From an uncultured Sphingomonadales bacterium (GTDB lineage Bacteria; Pseudomonadota; Alphaproteobacteria; Sphingomonadales; Sphingomonadaceae), in NCBI GenBank assembly GCA_903848655.1, contig CAINGT010000098.1, positions 1 to 57,471 of the forward strand: DNA of 57,471 bases, given 5' to 3'. Both the position numbers and the translations under genes were made by a program. The notes under the pieces are model-generated. The model saw only the letters and a list, made by a program, of their open reading frames with translations, was not told where the DNA came from and searched no databases. Every line of letters starts with the position of its first letter. The first letter of the stretch is position 1. Below, one piece after another: positions 1-6,978 of this stretch.

Positions 1-99
1 ATTCGAACGCGGACCACGCTTGCCCTTGCCTCCACCAGGAACCAATGGCTTCAGCAGTTCCCACTGCTCGTCGCTCAGTTCGTCAACCAAATGATCCAT
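1..99 (-). CDS. IS5-family transposase, N-terminal fragment (runs off the left edge)
   Basis: The reverse strand opens with ATG at 99-97 and codes for 33 residues before leaving the window. The start, MDHLVDELSDEQWELLKPLV, followed by a Gly/Lys/Arg-rich stretch, matches the N-terminal DUF4096-type domain of IS5-family (IS427-like) transposases. Only the beginning is present, so whether the element is intact cannot be judged. No terminal inverted repeat could be defined with certainty between 100 and 180. A break inside a multicopy insertion sequence is a usual place for a contig to end. Confidence 0.75.
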   Translation of the reverse strand, partial: MDHLVDELSDEQWELLKPLVPGGGKGKRGPRSN

Positions 100-180
100 G
101 ACCGATCTCCAAAAATCAGTCTTGAATCACAAATCTATCCCTTAAGGAATCCCCTCGACGTTAAATTGTCACCACGACCT

Positions 181-219
181 AGAGCGGAATGCGATTCAAT
201 CTAACCGCATCCCGCTCTA
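181..219. repeat. Short palindromic intergenic repeat (AGAGCGGAATGCGATT... type)
   Basis: A 39-nt imperfect palindrome whose arms AGAGCGGAATGCGATT and its near complement flank a short A/T-rich loop. Near-identical copies lie at 4366-4407 and 43583-43621, and a diverged one at 2652-2689. The stop codon TAG of murA (reverse strand, 219-217) lies inside the right arm, so the repeat abuts and terminates the gene. Confidence 0.8.
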
Positions 220-1500
220 ATCCCCGCCGACGCGCTCGACATCCGCCCCGATCAGCGCAAGCTTTTCTTCCAGCCGTTCATAGCCGCGATCAAGGTGATA
301 GACGCGGTGGACGCGCGTTTCGTCGGCGGCGGCCAGTCCCGCGATCACCAGCCCCATCGATGCGCGCAAATCGGTGGCCATCACATCGGCGCCGATCAGC
401 CGGTCAACCCCGTGAACGATGGCGGTGCGGCCATGCGTTTCGATGCGCGCGCCCATGCGGTTCATTTCGGGCACATGCATATAGCGGTTTTCAAAGATCG
501 TTTCGGTCAGCACTGATGACCCTTGCGCCAGGCACAGCATTGCCATCAGTTGTGCCTGCATATCGGTGGCAAACCCCGGAAAGGGTGCGGTTGCCAGCGT
601 AACTGGGCGCAAGGGGCCGTCGGTGGCAATATGCAACCCGTCGCGCACCGCCGCCACGTGCACCCCGGCATCGGTCAGCGCCTGCACCGTTGCCGCCATG
701 TCGGCCTGGCGTACCCCGGTCAGCGTGACTTCACCCCCGGTGATTGCGGCGGCGCAAGCATAAGAACCCGCCTCGATCCGGTCGGGCATGACCATATAAG
801 TCGCGCCGTGCAGCCGCGCGACGCCGGTAATCGTCAGATCAGACGTGCCGATCCCTTCGATCTGTGCGCCCATTGCCACCAGCAACTGGCACAGATCGAC
901 AATTTCCGGTTCGCGCGCGGCATTGTGCAGCCGCGATGTGCCACGCGCCAGCACTGCCGCCATCAGCGCATTCTCGGTCGCGCCAACCGAGACCACCGGA
1001 AAGGTATATTCGCCGCCCGGCAATCCGCCATCGGGTGCATAAGCGCGGACATAGCCCGCCGCCAGTTCGATCCGCGCGCCAAAGGCTTCGAGCGCTTTCA
1101 GGTGCAGATCGATCGGGCGATTGCCAATCGCGCAACCGCCAGGCAGCGATACCGTGGCCTCTCCGGCGCGCGCGAGCATCGGCCCGAGCACGAGGATCGA
1201 AGCGCGCATTTTGCGCACCAGATCATACGGCGCGACAGTTGAAGTCAGCCGCGTGGCCTGCAAGGTCATCACCCGGCCAAAATCCTCGGGCCGCGCGCCG
1301 GCAATCGCGGTCGAAACGCCGAACTGGTTGAGCAAGTGTTGAAAGCTGTCGATATCGGCCAGCCGGGGCAGATTGCGCAAGGTCACCGCCTCATCCGTCA
1401 GCAGCGCGCAAGGCAGCAGCGTCAGCGCGGAATTCTTTGCACCCGAAACCGGCAGGGTGCCCGAGAGGCGGCGTCCGCCGCGAATGATGATCGTGTCCAT
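217..1500 (-). CDS. murA: UDP-N-acetylglucosamine 1-carboxyvinyltransferase (MurA)
   Basis: A 427-residue protein of normal length for MurA, the cytoplasmic enzyme that moves enolpyruvate from phosphoenolpyruvate to UDP-GlcNAc in the first committed step of peptidoglycan synthesis. The N-terminus ([20 protein letters not shown]) is the classic MurA start. The catalytic loop with its PEP-binding cysteine is visible as [20 protein letters not shown]. The C-terminal [13 protein letters not shown] segment is also family-typical. The gene is divergent from galU, with about 150 bp between the start codons that must hold both promoters. Its stop codon lies inside a palindromic repeat. It is a chromosomal housekeeping gene with no sign of transfer. 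Confidence 0.97.
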   Translation of the reverse strand: MDTIIIRGGRRLSGTLPVSGAKNSALTLLPCALLTDEAVTLRNLPRLADIDSFQHLLNQFGVSTAIAGARPEDFGRVMTLQATRLTSTVAPYDLVRKMRASILVLGPMLARAGEATVSLPGGCAIGNRPIDLHLKALEAFGARIELAAGYVRAYAPDGGLPGGEYTFPVVSVGATENALMAAVLARGTSRLHNAAREPEIVDLCQLLVAMGAQIEGIGTSDLTITGVARLHGATYMVMPDRIEAGSYACAAAITGGEVTLTGVRQADMAATVQALTDAGVHVAAVRDGLHIATDGPLRPVTLATAPFPGFATDMQAQLMAMLCLAQGSSVLTETIFENRYMHVPEMNRMGARIETHGRTAIVHGVDRLIGADVMATDLRASMGLVIAGLAAADETRVHRVYHLDRGYERLEEKLALIGADVERVGGD

Positions 1501-1654
1501 CGCGGTGATTTACCGGGATTTGGCCGGGGCGCAATATCGCTGGCCGCTTTGTTGTATCGGCACAGGCCGCTGGGGATATAAATCAGCGTTTGCTTCCGCA
1601 CTTGCGCACAGGATAAGGCGAAGGCGATTCTTGTTGGCGGTTGAGGCAATGGGC

Positions 1655-2548
1655 ATGACAGACACGACTATCCGCCCGCCGATCCGCAAGGCTGTATTCC
1701 CGGTGGCCGGGCTGGGCACGCGGTTTTTGCCCGCGACCAAGGCGATCCCCAAAGAAATGCTGCCGATCATCGACCGGCCCTTGATCCAGTATGCAGTCGA
1801 TGAAGCGCGCGAAGCGGGGATCGAACAGCTTATTTTCGTCACCGGGCGCGGCAAGACCGCGATTGTCGAACATTTCGACACCGCGTTCGAACTGGAAGCG
1901 ACGATGGCCGGGCGCGGCAAAGCGCTCGACGTGCTGGACCCGACGCGGATTCAGCCGGGCAATCTGGTCACTGTGCGCCAGCAAGTGCCGCTCGGGCTGG
2001 GCCATGCGATCTGGTGCGCGCGCGCGATTGTCGGCGATGAACCGTTCGCGATTTTCCTGCCTGATGAACTGATGATCGGCAGCCCCGGCTGCATGAAACA
2101 GATGGTCGAAGCCTATCAGCAGGTCGGCGGCAATCTGATCTCGGTGCTCGAAGTGCCGCACGAAGACGTATCGAGCTATGGCGTAATCAAACCCGGCGCG
2201 CAGATCGCGCCGCACCTGACCGAAGTGACCGGGCTGGTCGAAAAGCCGCGCGCCGCCGATGCGCCATCGAACCTGATTATTTCAGGCCGCTATATCCTGC
2301 AACCCGAAGTGATGCGCACGCTGGAACATCAGGGCAAAGGCGCGGGCGGCGAAATCCAGTTGACCGACGCTATGGCGCACATGATCGGCCACCAGCCGTT
2401 CCACGCGGTCACTTTCGCCGGGCGGCGCTATGATTGCGGCAGCAAGACCGGCTTTGTCGAAGCCACGCTCGAACTCGCGCTCGCCCGGCCCGACATGGCC
2501 GACGACATCACCGCGCTGATCCGGCGACTGGCCGCGCAGATTGGTTAG
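1655..2548 (+). CDS. galU: UTP--glucose-1-phosphate uridylyltransferase (GalU)
   Basis: The enzyme makes UDP-glucose from UTP and glucose-1-phosphate, the donor for exopolysaccharide, glycolipid and osmolyte glucans. The nucleotidyltransferase signature KAVFPVAGLGTRFLPATKA is at the N-terminus, followed by IPKEMLPIIDRPLIQYAVDE, both diagnostic of GalU. The reading frame is open much further upstream (from 1373), but homology begins here. ATG 1655 has GAGG (1643-1646) at a good distance, while ATG 1649 is too close to it, so 1655 is preferred (297 residues). The stop codon TAG is supplied by the edge of a composite repeat. The gene converges with the acyl-CoA synthetase gene. Confidence 0.96.
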   Translation: MTDTTIRPPIRKAVFPVAGLGTRFLPATKAIPKEMLPIIDRPLIQYAVDEAREAGIEQLIFVTGRGKTAIVEHFDTAFELEATMAGRGKALDVLDPTRIQPGNLVTVRQQVPLGLGHAIWCARAIVGDEPFAIFLPDELMIGSPGCMKQMVEAYQQVGGNLISVLEVPHEDVSSYGVIKPGAQIAPHLTEVTGLVEKPRAADAPSNLIISGRYILQPEVMRTLEHQGKGAGGEIQLTDAMAHMIGHQPFHAVTFAGRRYDCGSKTGFVEATLELALARPDMADDITALIRRLAAQIG

Positions 2549-2690
2549 AGCATGATGCGAGCCGCAGGCCACCGAAGGTAAAAAGTGGGCACCGGTTTTT
2601 ACCTTCGGCGGCCTGCGGATCGCAAAAAATCATGCGAAAACAAAGACTCCTAGAGGATGATGCGATTCTTTCTTATCGCATCATGCTCTA
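2546..2690. repeat. Composite palindromic repeat between convergent galU and acyl-CoA synthetase genes
   Basis: Two nested palindromes fill the gap. The first is a long hairpin at 2557-2623, with arms GCGAGCCGCAGGCCACCGAA and continuation around an AAGTGGGCACCGG loop. The second is a terminal palindrome at 2652-2689. A short AAAACAAAGACTC linker joins them. The same architecture recurs inverted at 4366-4510 and shortened at 43517-43621. The stop codons of both flanking genes (TAG at 2546-2548 and reverse TAG at 2690-2688) are made by the repeat ends, and the structure could act as a bidirectional terminator. Confidence 0.85.
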
Positions 2691-4220
2691 GCGACCTGCC
2701 GCCGCGCGGTATTCGTCGCGCAAGTGGCGTTTGAACAGTTTGCCGGTGGGTTCGCGCGGCAGTTCGGCGCGGAAGTCGATCTGGCGGGGGAGTTTGATGC
2801 GGCTGAGCTGCGGGGTCAGCCAGGCCAGCAAGTCGGCGGCGAGCGCGGGGCCTGCGGCGGCGATATCGACTGGTTGCACCACAGCCACGACGCGTTCGCC
2901 CAGATCGGCATCGGGCACACCGATTACCGCGACATCGGCGACGGCGGGATGGGTGATAAGCAGGTTTTCGATTTCCTGCGGATAGATATTCACTCCGCCC
3001 GCGATAATCATGAAACTCTTGCGGTCGGTGAGATAGAGATAACCGGCATCATCCAGCCAGCCGACATCACCCAGGCTGGTCCAGCCGTGGCGGTTGGTGG
3101 CGGCGCGGGTCTTGTCCGGATCGTTGTGATAGCGAAACGTGCTGGCGCCGGCAAAGAACACCTGGCCTTCGCTGCCAGGGGGCAGGTCTTCGCCCGCATC
3201 ATCGCAAATATGTACCACGCCGGACAAGGCGCGCCCGACCGAGCCGGGGCGTTGCAGCCATTCCTCGCTGGTGATGAAGGTAAACCCGTTGCTTTCGGTT
3301 CCAGCGTAATATTCGCGCAAGACCGGCCCCCACCAGTCGATCATCGCACGTTTGACCGGGACCGGGCAGGGTGCGGCGGCGTGGATCGCGCAGACCATGC
3401 TCGACCGGTCGTGGCGATCACGCGTGGCGGGGTCAAGCTTGAGCAGGCGCACGAAATGCGTGGGCACCCATTGGCTGACCGTGACGCGATGGCGCGCGAT
3501 CAGCGCCAGCGCCGCTTCGGGGTCGAACCGTTCCATGCACACGACCGTCCCGCCCAGCCGATGCACCGCCAGCGACCAGCGCAAAGGCGCAGCATGGTAG
3601 AGCGGGGCAGGCGACAAATAGACGCTGTCAGCGTTGATCCCGAATGCGCCGCGCGCGATTTCCATCAGTCCGGTGGGCGCGCCGATGGCCGGGTCTTCGG
3701 GCAGCGGCACGCGTACGCCCTTCGGCTGCCCGGTCGTGCCCGACGAATAGAGCATGTCGATCCCGCCGCGTTCATCGCCAATCGGCGTGGTCGGCATCGC
3801 CGCCAGCGCGGCGGCAAGATCGCGCGCACCCGCTTCGCCCAGCCGCAATTGTGGCAAATCAGCGACTTGCTGCGCCACCGCATCGAGCACATCGGCGAAC
3901 ACGCTATTGCCGAACAGCAGCTTTGCCCCGCTGTCATGGGCGATATAAGCGGCTTCGCGCGCGGTCAGTCGGCACGAGATCGCGACATAAATCAGCCCGG
4001 CGCGCTGCGCCCCCCATACCAAGGCAAAGAACAGCGGGTGGTTGTCGAAAAACAGCGCGACCGTATCGCCGATCTGGCAGCCGCGCGCGCGCAACAGGTG
4101 CGCAACCTGGTTGCTGCGTGCATCGAGCTCGCGATACGTCATCACGTCGCCGCTTGCGCCCATGATCACCGCCGCCTTGTCGGGCGAAGTCAGCGCATGG
4201 ATGGCAGGATGGTAATGCAT
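2688..4220 (-). CDS. AMP-dependent acyl-CoA synthetase/ligase
   Basis: A 510-residue ANL-superfamily adenylating enzyme expected to activate a carboxylic acid through an acyl-AMP to its CoA thioester in the cytoplasm. The P-loop-like A3 motif MLYSSGTTGQPKGV lies near residue 160. The A5 region YYAGTESNGF follows. The hinge and A8 region (SLGDVGWLDDAGYLYLTDR, then IIAGGVNIYPQEIENLL) and the C-terminal PTGKLFKR lysine motif are all intact. The chain length of the substrate cannot be told from sequence; medium or long fatty acids or an aromatic acid are possible. It stands alone. A LacI-type operator candidate lies 118 bp upstream of its start, but that site may serve the divergent regulator instead. 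Confidence 0.88.
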   Translation of the reverse strand: MHYHPAIHALTSPDKAAVIMGASGDVMTYRELDARSNQVAHLLRARGCQIGDTVALFFDNHPLFFALVWGAQRAGLIYVAISCRLTAREAAYIAHDSGAKLLFGNSVFADVLDAVAQQVADLPQLRLGEAGARDLAAALAAMPTTPIGDERGGIDMLYSSGTTGQPKGVRVPLPEDPAIGAPTGLMEIARGAFGINADSVYLSPAPLYHAAPLRWSLAVHRLGGTVVCMERFDPEAALALIARHRVTVSQWVPTHFVRLLKLDPATRDRHDRSSMVCAIHAAAPCPVPVKRAMIDWWGPVLREYYAGTESNGFTFITSEEWLQRPGSVGRALSGVVHICDDAGEDLPPGSEGQVFFAGASTFRYHNDPDKTRAATNRHGWTSLGDVGWLDDAGYLYLTDRKSFMIIAGGVNIYPQEIENLLITHPAVADVAVIGVPDADLGERVVAVVQPVDIAAAGPALAADLLAWLTPQLSRIKLPRQIDFRAELPREPTGKLFKRHLRDEYRAAAGR

Positions 4221-4337
4221 GGACGCCCTCTTCCGGTTTTATCGCCACAACCGTCATGTGACGCTGCGGGCCTGACTCTGCGTCAGCGATTGGGTGCATT
4301 CTGCCGCAATCGCCGGTGCTGTGCAAAGCGAATTGGC

Positions 4338-4351
4338 TTTGCATTTGCAAA
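4338..4351. promoter_or_regulatory. Candidate LacI-family operator, TTTGCA-TT-TGCAAA
   Basis: A perfect 6+2+6 inverted repeat between the divergent acyl-CoA synthetase and LacI-type regulator genes. Its core TTGCA-NN-TGCAA is shared with the palindrome at 6864-6875 between the sugar permease and TonB-receptor genes. This fits a regulator that controls itself and the adjacent sugar locus. Binding is inferred, not shown. Confidence 0.55.
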
Positions 4352-4365
4352 CCGCTCACTCACGG

Positions 4366-4510
4366 CTATAGCGCAATGCGATTAGATTGAATCGCACTCC
4401 GCTATAGAGTCTTTGTTTTCGCGTGATTTATTGCGAGCCGCAGACCACCGAAGGTAAAAACCGGTTCCCACTTTTTACCTTCGGTGGCCTGCGGCTCGCG
4501 TCACGCTCTA
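4366..4510. repeat. Composite palindromic repeat (inverted copy of the 2546-2690 element)
   Basis: This starts with the short palindrome CTATAGCGCAATGCGATTAG... (4366-4407), then an AGTCTTTGTTTTCGCGTGAT linker. A 28-bp inverted repeat follows (arms 4433-4460 and 4472-4499, one mismatch) around CCGGTTCCCAC. It occupies most of the 326-bp gap between the acyl-CoA synthetase gene and the LacI regulator, ending about 36 bp before the regulator start. The rest of that gap holds only the operator candidate. Confidence 0.85.
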
Positions 4511-4546
4511 AAGCTTTGGCCAAGCGCGCAATCGGAACTTCCACCT

Positions 4547-5599
4547 ATGTCTGATCCTACCCCGCCAGCACCACGGTTGGTCGATCTGGCGCGCCTCACC
4601 GGGCTGTCGGTGGCGACAATATCCCGGTCGCTGTCCGACCATCCCGGCATCAGCGCCGCGACCAAGCTGGTGGTCAGACAGGCGGCAGAGGCGCATGGCT
4701 ATCCTTTGCGGGATCGTCCGGCATCGACCGCGCGGACAGCGAAAGACCGCAACCGCATCTGCGTGGTCATGCCCGCCGCATTGTCCCCCGGCAATCCGCT
4801 GGCCAATCCGTTTGAACTGAGCCTGCTTGGCGGGATCGGTGCGGCGCTGCGCGACCGGCACCTCGACTTTTCGGTGGCATGGCAAGCGCCGCACGACGAC
4901 AAATCGTTGCTGAAATTCATGGCAAAAAGCAAATACCACGGCTTTATCTTTCTGGGGCAGTCGCAATATCACCCCGCGCTGAACAAGCTCGCCGAAAGCG
5001 GGCGGCGGTTTGTGGTGTGGGGGATAGAGGCCGATGACCAGCGCTATTGTTCGATCGGCAGCGACAATTTTCAGGGCGGTTTTCGCGCCACCAGCCATCT
5101 GATCCGGCTGGGGCGGCGGCGGATCGTGTTTCTCGGTCAGTCGCCGCCCGTCGCGACGGCGCACACGGCGCTGTCGCAATCGATGGTGCGGCTGGCCGGA
5201 TGTCAGGCGGCGCTGCGCGCGGCGGGCTTGCCCGTCGATCCTGCCATGGTCCATGCCGCGCCCGGCACCAGCGAAGGCGGGGCCGATGCGGTCGACAATC
5301 TGCTGGAACGCACCATCGCATTCGATGCGATAGTCGCGGTGTCAGACGTAATCGCCATCGGCGCGGTGCGCGCCTTGCAACAGCGCGGGCGCGCAGTGCC
5401 ACGCGATGTGGCAGTGATCGGCTATGATGACAGCGATATCGCCAGCTATGCGCAACCTCGGCTGACCACGGTGCGGCAGGACACGCTAAAGGCGGGCAAC
5501 TTGCTGGTGTCAAAGCTGCTGCGGCTGATGGATGGTCATGCCGTGACCTCCGAACGGCTGCTGACCGAAATCGTTATCCGCGATTCGTGCGGCGCGTAA
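4547..5599 (+). CDS. LacI-family transcriptional regulator of the alpha-glucan locus
   Basis: A 350-residue repressor-type protein. The N-terminal helix-turn-helix reads LVDLARLTGLSVATISRSLS and is followed by the LacI hinge and a periplasmic-binding-protein-like sugar sensor domain (GFRATSHLIRLGRRRIVFLG; AVIGYDDSDIASYAQPRLTT near the C-terminus). The open frame extends to 4484, but that part lies in a repeat, so ATG 4547 is chosen. The gene overlaps the 3' end of the convergent sugar permease by 26 bp. Its position beside a permease, TonB receptor and GH13 enzyme suggests it senses maltose or maltooligosaccharides. The ligand is inferred from context only. Confidence 0.88.
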   Translation: MSDPTPPAPRLVDLARLTGLSVATISRSLSDHPGISAATKLVVRQAAEAHGYPLRDRPASTARTAKDRNRICVVMPAALSPGNPLANPFELSLLGGIGAALRDRHLDFSVAWQAPHDDKSLLKFMAKSKYHGFIFLGQSQYHPALNKLAESGRRFVVWGIEADDQRYCSIGSDNFQGGFRATSHLIRLGRRRIVFLGQSPPVATAHTALSQSMVRLAGCQAALRAAGLPVDPAMVHAAPGTSEGGADAVDNLLERTIAFDAIVAVSDVIAIGAVRALQQRGRAVPRDVAVIGYDDSDIASYAQPRLTTVRQDTLKAGNLLVSKLLRLMDGHAVTSERLLTEIVIRDSCGA

Positions 5600-6806
5600 A
5601 ACGCGTCGGTTCAGTCCGCGCGAACACGCCAATCACCGCATAAGCCAGCATCGGCACCACGAACGCTTGTGCAATGCCAACCCGGTCGGCCAGTTCACCC
5701 ACCAGAATTGATACCAGCGCGCCGCCCGCAATGGCGGTGCACAGCAGACCCGATACCGCTGCGGCGGGGGCGGCGCTACGGTTAAGCGTCAACGAAAAGA
5801 TCGTCGGAAACATGATCGCATTGCACACGCCGATCGCCAGCGCGGCATAGCCCGCCAGCGCCCCGGTCATCGTTGCGGCCACCACGCAGAGTGCGGCCGC
5901 GCCACACGCCGCCAGCCATAGCAGCCGCGCGGGCGTGATCCGGGTCAAGAGCCAGCTTCCGGCAAACCGCCCGGCCAATGCGCCGCCCCAATAGAGGTTG
6001 GCAAGCGCGCGCCCGGCATCCGCAAGGTTGAGCCCAAGCACCGATGGCTGGTGCAAAAACGCGATCATGACACTGCCAATCGCGCCTTCGGCACCGACAT
6101 AAAGCGCCAGCGCGACCGCACCACCCCACGCCCAGCGCGAGGTCAGCGCCTGCCCGATGGCGACAGGATGCGCGGCATCACCGCCCGGGATCAGCCGTCG
6201 CCGGTTGATCGCAAACAGCCCGAGCGCCAGCGCCGCCATGCCGCCATTGACCAGATAGGCGCGCCCCGCCCCTGTCGTGATCGCAGCGGCACCGGCACCA
6301 TGGCCGAAGATCATCGCGGCGGCGAGATTGACGCCAATCAGCACGCCCAGCGCGTTGAAGGCCTGCGCCACCGCCAAATGGACATGGCCTTGCCCGGGCG
6401 AGCCGATGGATGCGGCCAGCGGATTGCCCGCCACTTGCACCGCCGCCGAACCAAGCGCGATGGCCGCCACCGCCACCAGCACCAGCGCAAACGGGGCCAC
6501 CCCGACCGCCAGCCCCAACGCGCCGCACCCTGCCGCCATCAACGCCAGCGCAGCGCACAGCGTGCCCACCGGTCCGATCCGGCGCATGACCACCAGCACC
6601 GGCAGCGCCACGCCGCCGCCCACCACCAGCATCAGCCATTGCGCCATCATCGCGGTACGAAAATCGATTCCATAGATAACCTGCAGCGCCGGAACCAGCG
6701 CGCCAATCATCGACCCCACCAGCCCCAGCGTGCCGAACGCCAGACACACCAGCGCCAGCCGCATGGCGGGCATGGCTGGGTCCGGATCGGGCAAAGTCTG
6801 CGTCAT
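5574..6806 (-). CDS. MFS sugar permease (FucP/GluP-like)
   Basis: A 410-residue inner-membrane protein with about twelve hydrophobic segments and the general look of the fucose/glucose MFS group (LALVCLAFGTLGLVGSMIGA in helix 1, then ALQVIYGIDFRTAMMAQWLM). ATG at 6806 is used because the upstream extension (to 6875) is not family-like and would run across the operator palindrome. It is divergent from the TonB-dependent receptor, with a shared 172-bp promoter region. It is expected to bring sugars released or transported in the periplasm across the inner membrane. Substrate assignment to glucose or maltose is inference from the cluster. Confidence 0.82.
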   Translation of the reverse strand: MTQTLPDPDPAMPAMRLALVCLAFGTLGLVGSMIGALVPALQVIYGIDFRTAMMAQWLMLVVGGGVALPVLVVMRRIGPVGTLCAALALMAAGCGALGLAVGVAPFALVLVAVAAIALGSAAVQVAGNPLAASIGSPGQGHVHLAVAQAFNALGVLIGVNLAAAMIFGHGAGAAAITTGAGRAYLVNGGMAALALGLFAINRRRLIPGGDAAHPVAIGQALTSRWAWGGAVALALYVGAEGAIGSVMIAFLHQPSVLGLNLADAGRALANLYWGGALAGRFAGSWLLTRITPARLLWLAACGAAALCVVAATMTGALAGYAALAIGVCNAIMFPTIFSLTLNRSAAPAAAVSGLLCTAIAGGALVSILVGELADRVGIAQAFVVPMLAYAVIGVFARTEPTRFTRRTNRG

Positions 6807-6863
6807 GCCGGGCGCGTAGCAGTCTATGCAAAATTCACCAAGCAGGTTGCATAAATAGCAAAA

Positions 6864-6875
6864 TTGCACGTGCAA
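6864..6875. promoter_or_regulatory. Candidate LacI-family operator, TTGCAC-GTGCAA
   Basis: A perfect 12-nt palindrome with a central CG, as is common in LacI-family operators. It lies in the divergent promoter region of the permease (start 6806) and the TonB-dependent receptor (start 6979). The outer bases match the 4338-4351 site (TTGCA-NN-TGCAA), which points to control by the neighbouring LacI protein. Confidence 0.6.
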
Positions 6876-6978
6876 ACTGCGTAAATTATCTTTGCAAACG
6901 ATTTAAGCTGCATTAAGTCCAGCGCAAGAGCCACTGCCAAGCCGTGGCCGCAACGGTTCATCAAAGGGGGATGCTGAT

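Noticed and set aside
100-180. Terminal inverted repeat and target duplication of the left-edge insertion sequence
   Set aside because: The other end of the element is outside the window, so no inverted pair can be matched; the A/T-rich stretch here is only suggestive.
1373-1654. Long N-terminal extension of GalU
   Set aside because: It overlaps the murA coding region on the other strand and shows no similarity to GalU; the family start lies at 1655.
2724-4385. Large open frame opposite the acyl-CoA synthetase gene
   Set aside because: It is an antisense shadow: high GC content removes stop codons from the opposite strand, the composition is rich in Arg/Gly/His, and no family motif is present. 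The same holds for the other long opposite-strand frames over real genes, such as 8512-10773, 15031-17358, 27226-28947 and 54393-55505.
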